The notes under the pieces: generated by a model
What the model saw: the letters and a program-made list of their open reading frames with translations, nothing else
The model's database searches: none
Told to the model about the DNA's origin: nothing
Made by a program: the position numbers and the translations under genes
Shown here: positions 23,001 through 34,860 of the stretch, piece by piece
Layout: each line of letters begins with the position of its first letter
Position numbering within the stretch: position 1 is the first letter of the stretch
Assembly (NCBI GenBank): GCA_034509735.1
Contig: JACGWO010000010.1
Coordinates: 8,259,193 to 8,323,192, forward strand
Reading direction: 5' to 3'
Length of the DNA stretch: 64,000 nt
DNA from: Sesamum alatum
Lineage: Eukaryota; Streptophyta; Magnoliopsida; Lamiales; Pedaliaceae

Positions 23001-26000
23001 TACACACACTATTAAGCCAAGCCCAAATTAGCTGTGAACTCTATTTAAGGGTATTGCAAGTTAACATTTACCAAGTGAAACTCAGCACTTTATTTTCCTT
23101 CCCCAAGAATGAACCACCATCTTGCTTCTGTACAATCATCAAATTCTGATCGGGCAAAATATAAATGCATGTAATGCATCAAAGGACTTACAAGAAGGTA
23201 ACAATACTTCACATATTCATGTCATGCTAAACCAAGGGATGCAAAATACTTGAAAAGACATGCTCTGGAATTATAAGGAATCAGCACCTAGAGTCCGCTG
23301 ACATCCGTAGACCTGGGGACAATATCTAGTAGATAGCGGTGGAGTGTTGTGCTGTTGAATATTGGGGATCTCCATCAAACTTACACAGACAGGAACATGA
23401 TCAGAGCCTTCCAATTTGACAGCCCTCCCCTTTATGTCTTTATGTCTAGAATTAAGATAAGATGAAAGAATCCACAATGAACAAGACGAAAAACAACAAT
23501 GGAATATAAAATGGTGTATACAAGCATGCATTTGTCTAGAATCAAGCAAATCAAAGGGGAAGTAGAATAAAACGATGCTACAAACAGAAACTACTTGTGA
23601 ACAAGTATCATCTTCCTGCAAAACCTAGAATCAAATAATTATATACCAACTCATTGGTCTCATCCCTTACCTAGGTGTATTGCCGGGTTTCCAACGTTTG
23701 AACTGCTCTAATATGTCACACTCTTTAACATGGCAAGTCACAATGTTATGCCCTACGTTTTCTTCTTTATGCAAGCATGGTCCAGCACTAAGAATGTGGT
23801 CAATACGTGACCCAAAGTTGAACTCCTCTGCACCAGAATTTGTTGGCCAACATGTGTAGGCTTCTCTTCTATCACATAATTAAAGAACAAAAATAGGTTG
23901 GTCAAGTGACATAGAAAGAACCAAAAGTTACAGATACACACCCTATTGTAGTTGATCACATATACGCAACAATTGCCATAGAGATGATCTTTCAACAAAT
24001 AAGAATAAAAACAAGAGTCAAGAAGCTTGGGGACCTCTCAGGATGTTTTTCTCGGAAAACATCAAAAAAGGAACCTCCATTTCTCACCAGCAAAGACCTA
24101 AACCAAATCCTGAACCTGCATTTGAAAGCTAACTATAAATGATATATTTCCAGTGATATATGCAACACAAGCCTTAAATCCTTAAGCAGAATCTGCACTC
24201 TGATAAGATTAAGAAAGAATCAAGAATAACAGCAACTCACTCATTTTTCTCGAAATCTGGTTCAGCATCACAACGATCTATAGCAGAGGGAGCAACATTG
24301 AGATCCCCAACAACAAATATTCTTCGTCCTTGACGTAGAAAAGACTCCCATCTTTTCTAAAACAAAACCACTAACATTATTCTAGAATAATGAAGCTCAG
24401 CAGCCAAGATTAACAATTAAAATGAAGAGCCCTTTATACCCAAGAATTGCGCCAATCTAATGCGATCAAAGTTAAAGGATTCAGTTTGCAATATTACTTC
24501 ACAGAATATGGTAATAATAAATGTCAAAAATTGCAAACAACAAGACATGGTTTCACAATATTTGTGACTGACATTTGATTCATTAATTTGTGTGCACCCA
24601 AAAATGATATTTTGTGTTTCACATATGCCATTGATGTTAACCAATCTATTTACTCCACGACCCCCAAAAGGCAACTGCTAATGACAAGAAAAATAAAGGT
24701 ATATATTTTCTGGAGCTGGCAGAAACGACCAACTCTAACATGACTTCAAGGATTTCAATTGTAAGGCATCTCAGTCCCCACAATGCAATACCAGACAAAC
24801 TAAAATTTTCATTTACCTAATGTAAAACTGACACGGCGTACATGGTTCATCTCAAGCAAACAAAGAGGTGCAGATGAGCATCACAGACTCTCATATTGAC
24901 ATCTTTGTCATTCAAGCACAAGGGAAAAATGAATACCTGTAGTATGTCGAAAAATTTATGCTTAAACTGGATCCTTTCTGTATCATCACATTGAGCTCTG
25001 GGTCCATACACATTGAAAAGGACTGTAGGGGGAAAAAAGAACATTCATCTCTCACTAACATAGACAATAACACAGTTTCGGGTGAGGCTGTAAAACCATG
25101 GAAAATTAAAAACGTCCACAGTCAAGTATTTGGAAGACAATTGCAAAGAGAATAAAGCCTTCCATAAGAAGCTCTCCCTTAGCAGTATTAATCTACTAAT
25201 ATTATTCTACCCACCAAAATGTTCATGATCAGTTATGATACAACGTCCTTCACCATCAATTTTTCAGAAGCTCATCAGTGGAAAAATCTTCTAGCCCTTC
25301 CACTATGGATGGATATTCACTTTTTCTGGACTCAAACCCTGGGGAAATCTTAAGAACACCAGTGAAACCCTCCTCTGCAGAAACTGGCAAAGCTACTTCA
25401 TCACTAGAAAATGCAGACTTGACGCGGCAAAATGTCGCCACACCTGATTAAACATATAAAATAAGTAAACTGCTTCAACTTCCTCTCACGACAGAGCATA
25501 AACAGTTAAGGAGAAAATGTTGCCAAGTTTAAAACCAGTTTTATACTGTCTACTTGTATACTTTGAAAAAGTATTGATCCAGAAAAGCAATTTGAGAATC
25601 TTTTTCGGTGAATGCATTTTTTAAAACTTGAGAAGAGAATGTAGTGTCTGAATAACACGGTTGAAAACATTGACATGAAGGAAAAACAATAGAAAGTTTG
25701 GATGGTTTTTATTCATTTTAAACTCAAAAAATGGCTCTGGATACCTGCATTTTGAGGATCAGTTAATGGAAACATTGCGCTTATATAAGGTTAATTTTTT
25801 TTTCATTTTTGTTTCAGATAATGAAAGCACATCGAGAAGCTCCCCTTTAAGCATAAAGCTCGAAACTTTACACACATAACGGAATGTGGACATAATTTCA
25901 AATGTTACGGGTACATAAGTAACGAATTTTGGTGGAAACGTGAAACTCTGTACCCCAAACTCCAACTTCTATTAAACAAAAAGCAAACAAACCTAGAGCT

Positions 26001-26380
26001 AAAGAATTTAATTAATGAATTCACATCAAGAATAATACATAAGAGTAAAAGAATAAAGGAAGCAACTGTCACCAGAATATCCGGTTCGGCCTTTATCAGA
26101 AGTGCGAGTGCAAGAGAAAAATGACTCATAACCCTCCGCCTGCACCAAATCCGCTCTCAATTCTTGCCTTGACAGCTTCGTCTCCTGCGCATGAGACAAA
26201 TGAAACAGATGAAGAATTGATTAAAAAAATCCAAATTTATGCATCTACTTAGAAAAATTCATGTATCGAAACCTGAAAGCAGATAATATCGGCGTCGAGA
26301 GCATCGAGCAATTTGCGAAGAGAGCCGAACTGTGAGACTCGAGGCCTCAGCCCGTTCACATTGTGAGTTACTATCTTCAT
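20086..26380 (-). CDS. APE2: DNA-(apurinic/apyrimidinic site) endonuclease 2, 10 exons, one frameshift
   Basis: This is a class II AP endonuclease of base-excision repair, acting in the nucleus. Exons on the minus strand: 26273-26380, 26073-26184, 25215-25443, 24937-25022, 24241-24356, 24035-24115, 23671-23868, 23288-23445, 21216-21880, 20086-20160. All introns are GT-AG and phases agree. The protein (about 608 aa) has an N-terminal exonuclease-endonuclease-phosphatase domain: [15 protein letters not shown] (Glu37), GDLNVAP (Asp196, Asn198), GSRIDHIL and SDHVPV (His326). Then come a PCNA-binding box, QLSLKSFF (about 457-464), and a C-terminal GRF zinc finger, [26 protein letters not shown] (about 554-600). 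The start is the first ATG, at the family's usual MKIVT. Oddity: exon 3 has five A where four are needed (25260-25264), making an early stop at codon 136. The summed exon length is one base too long. Confidence 0.9.
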
Positions 26381-27499
26381 TCTGCACTCAACTCTGTGTG
26401 TGGGAGTGGTTGGTGTTCGGCTTTCTGCTCTTGGTGTTGCTTTCTGCTTTCATTTCCTCCCCCATTGAATAAAAAGTTTCCAGTAATTTTCACAGGTTAC
26501 TGGTGTCCTATTATCAACTTATATATATACATATATATATCTTTTCGCAGCGATTATATAATAAATAATATTTTACTACTTAAAATATATTATAAATAAA
26601 AATATATATAAATCAACATATTACATTTAAAAGATAATAACTTAGGATTATTATTGATATAATAAAAAATTAGTGTCGCGGTGTAAGTAGCCACTCTTTA
26701 TGAGTAAAAACAGAAAAAAAAAATATTAAATAAAAAAAAACAATTGAGGTGTATTATTTGCATAGCAAAAAATTAGTATTACGGTCTAAGTTATCGCTAT
26801 TTGTGAGTAAAAATAAGATTTTCTTTTTATATTAGTATAGATATATTTTAACACCCACTCCGATACACTCGCACACGCACTTAGTTTCGAATATAAGACC
26901 TCACTTAGGAGTTTTGGATATAAGACCTCACTTAGAAAATTTTGAGTTTAAATCATTAGATTATCAGACCTATTATCAACTCATATTGTTTCAAAGTGGC
27001 TACGCAATACTTGTACGCATACGTTGTAAGCTTTAAAAACGTAAACCAACACACCATTAAGGATTATGGAGCGATTGGTGCGTAGGAATGAATTTTGATG
27101 ATAATAGAATAATGCTAGTGATATGATGGGAATAAGTTTTAAAATTTTCTTATTTTACATTATTTCCAACATTTAATTATTTAATGATTTTCACTAATGA
27201 CCTCATTTTATTACCAATTTATTATAGTATTCATTATATGACCGTTGGAGTTTTAATATTCATTTTATGGCCCTTCTTATTATGATTTATGATTTGATCA
27301 TATTTATTCTCAATTTATAATATCTTTTAATAGGGTCATTATTCCACATAATGGTCATATTTTTCCATCTATACAAAAGGTCATTTGAGGTGATTTATGA
27401 AGTATGAAATTGAGAAATATTTTATACTCCCGCAAGTATGATTGAATTTTGGCAACGTGACTATGGATTGGTTCTTAGTCTCCTCGTGAGCTAATACAT
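26381..27499. other. APE2 5' flank and intergenic AT-rich stretch
   Basis: The first 100-150 bases left of this stretch's start should contain the APE2 5' untranslated region. On the minus strand a TATATATGTATATATATAAG run lies at about 26520-26539, 140-160 bases before the ATG, and could serve as a TATA region, but AT repeats are common here. Beyond 26600 I see only AT-rich sequence with a short direct repeat (26660-26825). No gene is visible. Confidence 0.35.
26660..26825. repeat. Direct repeat, two copies about 102 bp apart
   Basis: AAAAAATTAGTGTCGCGGTG (26664) recurs as AAAAAATTAGTATTACGGTC (26766), followed in both by TAAGT..CGC or CACT, then TATTTGTGAGTAAAAAYA-like sequence. The copies are diverged and non-coding. 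Confidence 0.5.
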
Positions 27500-27522
27500 A
27501 CTGCCATCCTCCACAAGTTTAG

Positions 27523-28750
27523 GTTGAGCCCCAAGAGGCGGATATTGATCCGACTGCTGGTATACTCTCTTGCAGCCTTTTTTTTATGGTTTCCCTGCTG
27601 CAAGGGATTGTTAGGAAATGTATTTATGCGTGTATGTTTTACCTATGGTGCACAGGAAGAATGTTCAAAACGTTACTGCAAGACAAGGCGGAGGCGACTC
27701 CAGGTGCCGAATCCTTTACCCGACGGACCTTGCTAAAGAGCCCCCCATCCACTCATGTTAGTTCAACCTCTAATGGAGACGCAAAGGGCAAACGCCCTGC
27801 TGACCCTATCCCTACGCCGACAAAGAAAGCTAAGGGTCAGTAGGCCTCCTTGACGCCTCCTGCTCCTCGCCCTGCTACACGAGCAGGGACCCCTCGTTTT
27901 GCTGAGGAGAGGGTCGCTAAGAAGAAGTTCCTCCCCAGCTGGTCTCTATAGGAAGACCATTCTCTGCTGCTGGAGGAAGGTGAGAGCAGACGCGCTGCTG
28001 AATTCTTGAATGAGACTAGGCCGTCTATGGACAAGACCTATCTGGACAACCTGCCCAAAGCTCAAGCCCTTGGTTTGTTTGCTACTCACCTCAGCAAGGT
28101 AAGTGCCTACGTAAAAAGGGTTAGATAAACATAGTGATAGAAATGTTGGAATTATGGCCTGAATATGGTCTTGTTGTGCACACCTTTGTGTTGAGAGACA
28201 ACTTGTTTAGCTGGTTGGAGCAGGGAGGCCCTCTATTCGAGGGTTCTCTTAAGAGAGTGGAGGAATCCAACCACCGGCTAAAGGAGGCAGTGAAGCAGGG
28301 GGACCAACTCCATATGGAGGATACCACCAGCATTCATCATCTGAGGGAGGAGGTAACCAGCCTGCATGTCCGCCTACGCAGGTTGTGCTGCACGCCGAAA
28401 AGGTAAGGAAAGAGGTAATTCGTGTATACCCAGAGATGGAGGAGGGAAGGGATATGTTGGAGGCCTTCTGGCAGAGTCGCTTGGCGGGATATACAAAGAC
28501 TCCAGAGTTCTAGAACTTGATGGTGGATAGAGCCCTAAAGTATTATTATCACGGTTTTTGGACCTGTCTACAACAATTCGCAGCTGTTGGCTACCCTTCT
28601 GAAAGTGTTGACGCCTCCATCCTAGATGAAAGTTCTGGTTTGGCCACTGCTCCTGATCCAGATAACCAGGGCCCTACTGTCGTGCCTGGGAGTTCTCCCA
28701 TTGAGGAAGATCCCATGCTTCTGGATCTCACTAGCCAGGTGGTGTAGAGT
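27523..28750 (+). pseudogene. ORF antisense to gag-pol (aORF) of the Tat-lineage element
   Basis: Plus-strand pieces read DKAEATPGAESFTRRTLLKS and KGKRPADPIPTPTKKAKG (nuclear-signal-like). Next come FAEERVAKKKFLPSWSL, LLEEGESRRAAEFLNETRPS and YLDNLPKAQALGLFATHLSK up to about 28098, then an intron-like gap. They continue with SLKRVEESNHRLKEAVKQG and IHHLREEVTSLHVRLRRL, a coiled-coil (28200-28390), and an acidic tail to 28747. The direction is opposite to gag-pol. Such ORFs are known in Retand/Ogre-type elements; their function is unknown. Two stops interrupt it. Confidence 0.6.
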
Positions 28751-30030
28751 GCAACCCTTTGAAAGTCGAGCCTCCTGCTGCAAGTGATGAAGGGGGGGTA
28801 CATCCTCCTACTGGTAAATGAACATGTTCCTCCTATTGAAAGAAGAATAGTTTTTATTTTGTTGGATATTTGTTACCTCCTTTGTGAGGTTTGAAAATGC
28901 CCAGGTGTGGGCTTTTGAATATTTTTACTTTGGTCGATGGTACTTTAATGCCTTGGATTCTATTTCTCCCTCCCCCCATCTTTTCTTATCGATGGTTTAT
29001 AAATTTGCTTTTGCCTTTCCTGGAGAATGTTTGCCATGTATTTCGGATACATATGTTTGTTGCCATACTTCTGTTTTCCTACAGGTCAGTATAATAAATT
29101 AGGGGGGTGCCCCAGTTTATTGGCTATAATATGCTTGGTATGCCCCAAGTAGGCTTTTCCCTGCAGTTAAGTAGTGAAAGGAGGAGACCTTCAAAAATGA
29201 GTGTAAGTGTTCTCTAGTTAGTGTAAGTACTGAGCAAGTTTCAACCTGCATCGCATGCCTAATAGCAGTAGAGATCTAGTATAAAACAAGCTTTAGCAAA
29301 AAGGTCGATTTAGTAAAAAAAAAACACCTAAATGTGCGTCTAAGATGCAACCTGCTACGAGGCTCTTAGTAAGGATACACCTATTGAATCAGGATGGTAG
29401 GTTCATTTGCCTGTAAAGGCCTTTCTATGTGTAGAACTTAGTTTTGAGAGCATTCCTTTGTTGATTGAGCAGGGTGGTCAACATCCTTTTTCCATCAGCA
29501 GGGCAAGTGGTCCTTGCACTAGCTTTGAGACCTCTTGGGGTAGATTTATCCAACAGGGCATGACCTACTGTAGTAGGAAGTAAGCGAGTGCCAGAAACAA
29601 CAAGTATAAGGATACTCCAAGTAGTAAGAAAGAATATGCATGCCATTATGTATGAGCTATCATAGCTAGACGAGTATGCATGTTGAAGGCAATTTATTAA
29701 GGTTTCAGTTTGTAGAGTGAGTACGGATGTACCCTGTGGGGGCAACTTATTTGGGTTTTTGCAGCTAGCCAGAGTGTGCGAGCAGGACGGTTTATCAGGG
29801 CTTGAAGCTAGTAAGAGTGCACCAGCAGGGTGACTTATGAAAGCTAGAAACCAGCAAGGTTATTAACCTATAGATAAAGCAGGGTATAGCAAGGGAGCAA
29901 GGATTGCTCTTATGTCACTAGTATATTGGTGTTGAAGCAAGTAGCAAAGTTATGAGCAAAGAGTAGGATGTTTAGGAGTAAAACTTCCTGAGGTTGTAAG
30001 CATTCCAGGGACGGGAGATCCTTTTTCCAT

Positions 30031-31060
30031 CTACATCTTCCTGCTCGTATGCTCCAAATTTGACAAACTGGCTAATCTTGTAAGGACCCTCCTAGTTGGA
30101 GCCAACTTTGCTACAGGTTTCAAGGCACTTGCTCGTCTTATGACGAGGTCTCCCACCTGGAATTCTCTCCTTCTCACCCTTCTGTTGTAGACATTAACTA
30201 CCTTATGTTTGTATCTTTCCATGTGGGTTCGAGCATTCTCTCGAACTTCTTCCACTAAGTCTAGATTAGCACGCAGCATGGCATCATTGCTTTCCTGTTC
30301 GTAGTGCTGGATTCTGAAGGTTTCCAGTCCTGCTTCAGCAGGGATCACAACTTCTGAGCCATACACCAACTTGAAGGAAGTTTCTCCTATGGTGGATCTT
30401 GGGGTCGTCCTGTAGGACCCAACACGCTGGACATGGCATCTACCCACTGCCCTCTTGCTTGCTTTAGCCTGTCTTGATACCTTACACTAAAATGTGGTTT
30501 GTGATCTCTACCTACCCATTATCTTAGGGGTAGGCCATTGAGGTAAAGCATAGCTGGATGCCTAGGTCGGCACACCAGTCTTGGATTCTCTAGCCTTAAA
30601 ACTGGCGACCATTGTGAAAAATGAGAAAACGAGGTAACCCATACCTGCATACTATATTTTTCCATAGGAAGTTTGAGCACTTCATTTTCGGTGATTTTGG
30701 CAAGGGGCTCAGCCTCCACCCACTTTCTGAAGTAGTCTACTACTACCAGTAGGAACTGGCGTTGTCCTTGTGCAATGGGGAAAGGGCCGACTATGTCTAT
30801 CCCCCACTAGGAAAATGGGCAAAGTGCGGAGAGGGCCTTGAAGGGCTCTGCTGGTAAATAGATGAGAAGGGCATGCCTCTGGCAGTGCTCACACCTTTTT
30901 ACCCAGTCCATTGCATCCTTCTTGAGAGTAGGCCAGAAGTATCCGACGCTCAGCGTTTTCTCTACTAGGGCCATAGCACCCGTGTGGGATCTACAGGATC
31001 CTTCATGTATCTCTTACAGCACGGACTTACCCTCCTTTGCTGACAAGCATCTAAGGTAGG
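30031..31060 (-). pseudogene. Integrase of the Tat-lineage element
   Basis: Reading leftward from about 31060: an H2C2 zinc-binding part (EIHEGSCRSHTG, GYFWPTLKKDAMDWVKRC, EHCQRHA), then WGIDIVGPFPIAQGQRQF and LLVVVDYFRKWVEAEPL with the first catalytic Asp. After frame breaks come VGSYRTTPRSTIGETSFK, LVYGSEVVIPAEAGLETFRI and RRREFQVGDLVIRR near the C-terminus (30447-30031). The stretch with the remaining catalytic residues is damaged (30450-30560). Confidence 0.8.
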
Positions 31061-31186
31061 GTTGGGAGAAGCTGCGTTTGTAGAGGATCCCAGAATAAAC
31101 CTAGTTGTCCTACTCCTCAGACGGGCTGCTTCACTCTCGTTAGCAGGAAGAATTCCTTCCTGTAGGTAGTCGATGAGGGATTTCCT

Positions 31187-31690
31187 CTAATCTGTGCTAA
31201 TCCATAAGATATTCACATTAGTATCATATGAGACTTTGGTGAGGGTCTTTACAGTGATAGTACGAGTATTGCAGTTGGCTAAAGAGCTAACCAGCCGGGC
31301 AAGGTAATTCGCCTTGTTGTTCTCAGTGCGGGGAATTTGGTGGAGCTGGAAGCACTTCAACCTGCTCTTGAGCTCGGCTATTTCCTGGAGGTACTCCTTC
31401 ATTCGGTCCTCCTTAACATCATACGTATCCCCTACCTGGTTAGTTACCAGCTGGGAATCGGAGTAGAGGGGCAAGTTCTTTGCTCCTACATCAAGGGTCC
31501 ATCTCGATACATGCTATGAGGGCCACGTACTCAGCTTCGTAATTTAAGGCCTTGAAGTAAAATCGTATTGCAAATTTTAGCTCATTTTCTTCTGGGCTAG
31601 TCAGCACGAGTCCTGCCCCATTGTTTGCATAGGTGGACGAGCCATCTACGTGAAGTAGCCATTTTCCTTCATCTTCCTCTGTTGGTGTGT
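31187..31690 (-). pseudogene. Additional RNase H domain, typical of the Tat lineage
   Basis: The first part reads LHVDGSSTYANNGAGLVLTS with the first Asp, then FYFKALNYEAEYVALIACIE with the Glu (31690-31510). After a stop, YSDSQLVTNQVGDTYDVKED, YLQEIAELKSRLKCF and IPRTENNKANYLARLVSSL follow (31474-31187). A second RNase H placed between the reverse transcriptase block and integrase separates Tat elements from most other gypsy lineages. One internal stop and missing parts mark it as dead. Confidence 0.75.
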
Positions 31691-31917
31691 TTCAGTCATA
31701 AATTCAGCTAGTGCTTGGGCCTTGATGGCCGTTCTGGGCTGGTAGGAGATGTCACACTCGCTGAGCTCAACAGCCCATTTGATCATCCTACCTGAAGTCT
31801 CAGCTTTCCCCAGCTTGGTACGCAAGGGGTGTTAGTGCGTACGATAATAGAATGTGATAAAAAAAAAATAAGGGTTTAATTTTCTAGCAGTTGTTACCAA
31901 GGAAAATGCTAGTTTTT

Positions 31918-32960
31918 CTACCTCAGGGTACCGCTGCTCAACGCCATGTAATACCTTGCTGACGTAGTAATTAGCTTTTTAGTTCTGTCCTCATCCTTTA
32001 TCAGCACGAAACTTACAACATGATGTCCTGCAGTGAGGTACAAATATAATAGTTCACCTGGTGAAGGCTTAGTAAGCAGGGGCAGCTTGGCCAGGTAGGC
32101 CTTCAGGTCCTGGAAAGCTTGTTGGCAGGTCTCATCCCAAGTGAAATGTTTGGCCTTTCTCAAAGCTTTAAATAAGGGAAGGTTGTGCTCAGCTGAGCAA
32201 GATATGAACCTGTTGGGAGCAACAATGCAACCAGTAGTTTCTAGACTTCGTTGAGGTCGGCAGGAGGTTTCATCTCATGGATTGCTCGTATCTTATTTGG
32301 GTTGGCCTTACTGCCTTTCTCTGTCACCATGTCTTGGTTGGGTTTAGTTTCATGTGGTACTTCCTCAGTATGTTGAATATTTCAGCAAGGTGTATGATGT
32401 GTTGGTCAGCCAACCGACTCTTTACCAGCATGTCATCCACGTATATTTTCATGTTGCTTCCAAGTTGTTCTTGGAACATACAGTCCAGCAGCCGTTGATA
32501 GGTAGCACCTGCATTTTTCAACCCGAATGGCAAGATAATGTAACGATATGTCCCCCTGACGTGATGAAGCCTACTTGCTCTGGTCATCGGGGTTAAGCAT
32601 AATCTGATGATAACCGTACGAAGAATCCATTAGGCTTAATAGTTCATGACAATCCACCAACTGGTCTATACGAGGTAAAATGATATAAATCTTTCGGGCA
32701 TGCCTCATTTACATTTCTGAGATCCACGCACATGCGCCATTTGTTATCTGACTTTGGAACAAGTACCACATTGGACAACTACTCGAGGAATTGGATCTCC
32801 TTAAGGTGTCCCACACCAAGGAGCTTGCTTACCTCTTCTTGGATGACCTTGTCCTTCTCAGGTCCGAAATGTCTCTTTTTTCTGCTTTACAAGAGCGAAG
32901 GTAGGGTCCAAGTTCAAGTTGTGCAAAGGAATGCTAGGGTCAAAACCTATTAGGTCGCGG
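31918..32960 (-). pseudogene. Reverse transcriptase (with first RNase H start) of the Tat-lineage element
   Basis: Visible blocks are VVLVPKSDNKWRMCVDLRNV and NEACPKD (32790-32710), then ILPFGLKNAGATYQRLLD and the catalytic box IYVDDMLVKSR (about 32535-32400), and HMKLNPTKT. After a break come KHFTWDETCQQAFQDLKAYL and PLLTKPSPGELLYLYL (32163-31918), the thumb and start of the first RNase H. At least three frame changes and two stops occur. Confidence 0.8.
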
Positions 32961-33174
32961 GCTGACCAGGCAAAGACATCCACATTTTCCTGCAAGAAAG
33001 TGGTTAGTCGTCCTGCTAAGTCAGGCCTCACTTGGGAACCAATCGTGGTGGTTTTCTACGACACTCTTAGGATCAACTAAAGTCTCAACAGCTCCTCTGC
33101 GGGCTGAACTCAAGCAGGAATTTCATTCCCTTGCTCGTCGTACTGCATAGGTCTTTTTCCTTTCACACTGCGGG

Positions 33175-33402
33175 CTAGGGAAGGTCTATCTCCATGTCCT
33201 TTATGTTGCCTCCTTTCACAGATACGACGTAGCATTTCCACGTTGTGTATTGATCGCCAGTGACTTCCCCTACTCCAGCTCCAGTGGGAAATTTCAACTT
33301 CATGTGGTTGGTGGAGACAACAGCTTGGAAGGCGTTTAGTGCAGGTCGCCCTAAAATGACTGTATATTCTGAGGGTATGTCCACTATAAGAAAGTAGATC
33401 AT
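33175..33402 (-). pseudogene. Aspartic protease region of the Tat-lineage element
   Basis: The frame reads YFLIVDIPSEYTVILGRPAL, NAFQAVVSTNHMKLKFPTG and VTGDQ. This is the C-terminal half of the retroelement protease (the ILGRP block and the LKFPT block) that precedes reverse transcriptase. The DTG-containing N-terminal half should lie just to the right (33410-33620) but is broken by stops. Confidence 0.7.
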
Positions 33403-33954
33403 CTGGGTTTTCCTGTTAGGGTTCTGCTCTTAAAGACAAGGGGAACAGGATTTGCCCAAGGGGTGTACCACTTCCCCTATAAAGTTGTATAGTGATGTGT
33501 CCATAGGCTCCAGCGGGGTGTCACCCAACTCCATTGTCGGTAGACCTCGTAGAAGAGGATATCTACAGAACTGCCACAGAATCCAGAAAGATACATTGCA
33601 CAGTGTAATTAGCTAAAGTTGCAGAAATAATAAGTGCATCATTATGGGGTAAATAAACTCCCTGTATGTCACCAGGTCCAAAGTGGATCATAGGATCCCT
33701 TCTAGCGGTTTATGGTCGAGCTCCATGACTGCTCTAGCAGCACATGCATGGGCTCGTCTAACTCTCATGGAGTCCCTATCTGTAGGTCCTCCTGCAATCA
33801 TGTGGATCACCCCTTTGGCAGGGATGTTCTCCGAGCTCTGTTCCTCCGTAGGGAATTTTTCCTTATTGTGCTCCCTCCGGAAGGGGTCAGCAACCTGCTC
33901 CTCGCTCCTGAGGGAATCACGATGGTGGGAGCGTGCCTCTTTCTGTTTATGTCA

Positions 33955-34860
33955 TCAATCCTTATCGATGTAGTCCTTCAGATAGCAGGCTTGGGTGAGC
34001 TGCTCTATTTCCTGTCTTAGCTGGCGACACCTATTGGTATCGTGTCCATATTCCCTATAGTACCTGCAGAAATATTTGGATTTAGGAAGTTGAGGGCCTT
34101 CCTCAGCGCCATTGGGCCACAGTAGAGTAGGATGGCGATCTATGGCCATCAACATCCGTGCTGGGCTGGTGATCAGTGGGGTGTAATGCTCATTCTTTGA
34201 ATCAAGGGGGTTGAACCTCCCTCTAGGTTATACCCTACTCCTGCGAGAGGATGGAGCGTCGACCTCATTTCTTTTCTCTCGGTTGTCCCCCTTTCTCATC
34301 AGTCAGGGATCTTCGAGATTCATGTACTTCTCAACTCAGGCTAGAATTTCGTGGAAGTTGGCAGTGGGTTTCTTTGCTAAGGATTCGAAGAGGGGCCCTA
34401 CTCGAAAGCCCTAGGTGAAAGCGTTGATCAGCACCTTCTGGTGGGCAGTAGGGATTTCTAAGATTGCATTGTTAAAGAGCTGGACATACATCCTGAAGGT
34501 CTCATTTCCTCCTGCTTGACCCCAAAAAGGCTGATGGCAGATTTTCGGTACTTCTTGCTTCTAGCAAATTGGTATAGAAAATTGGAGCTAAATTATGCAA
34601 ACGACTTTACTGGTCTAGCTAAAAGCTGGTCGAACCATTGTTGAGCAGAATCGGTTAGTATAGTAAGGAAAACACGACATTTAATACCATAAGTATACCT
34701 GTGCAGCAGGTCTGCAATTTCAAACTTACACATGGGCTCAGCAAGTCCGGTAGTGCCATTATAGGCAGGTAGGTGCGAAGGTGCCCTGAAATGAGCAGGG
34801 AGCTCTTTAGTCATGATGTCAACGCTGAAGGGAATGCCTTGCTCAATAGGCAAGGCCTTT
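33955..34860 (-). pseudogene. gag of the Tat-lineage element, with knuckle-like motif
   Basis: Pieces on the minus strand are PIEQGIPFSVDIMTKELP, HFRAPSHLPAYNGTTGLAEP and VFLTILTDSAQQWFDQLL (34853-34593), the core of the retrotransposon gag domain (DP..HL, L.G.A..WF). Further on, KYFCRYYREYGHDTNRCRQL and RQEIEQLTQACYLKDYIDKD lie at 34155-33955, the usual C-terminal knuckle-like motif before protease. A frame change separates the two parts. Confidence 0.75.

Noticed and set aside
32277..32596. Plus-strand open frames opposite the gypsy reverse transcriptase
   Set aside because: The minus strand shows the reverse transcriptase blocks including YVDD; the plus-strand frames are shadows.
31918..32960. 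Pararetrovirus-derived reverse transcriptase
   Set aside because: The presence of gag, protease, a second RNase H and integrase in Tat order identifies a Ty3/gypsy retrotransposon, not an integrated pararetrovirus.
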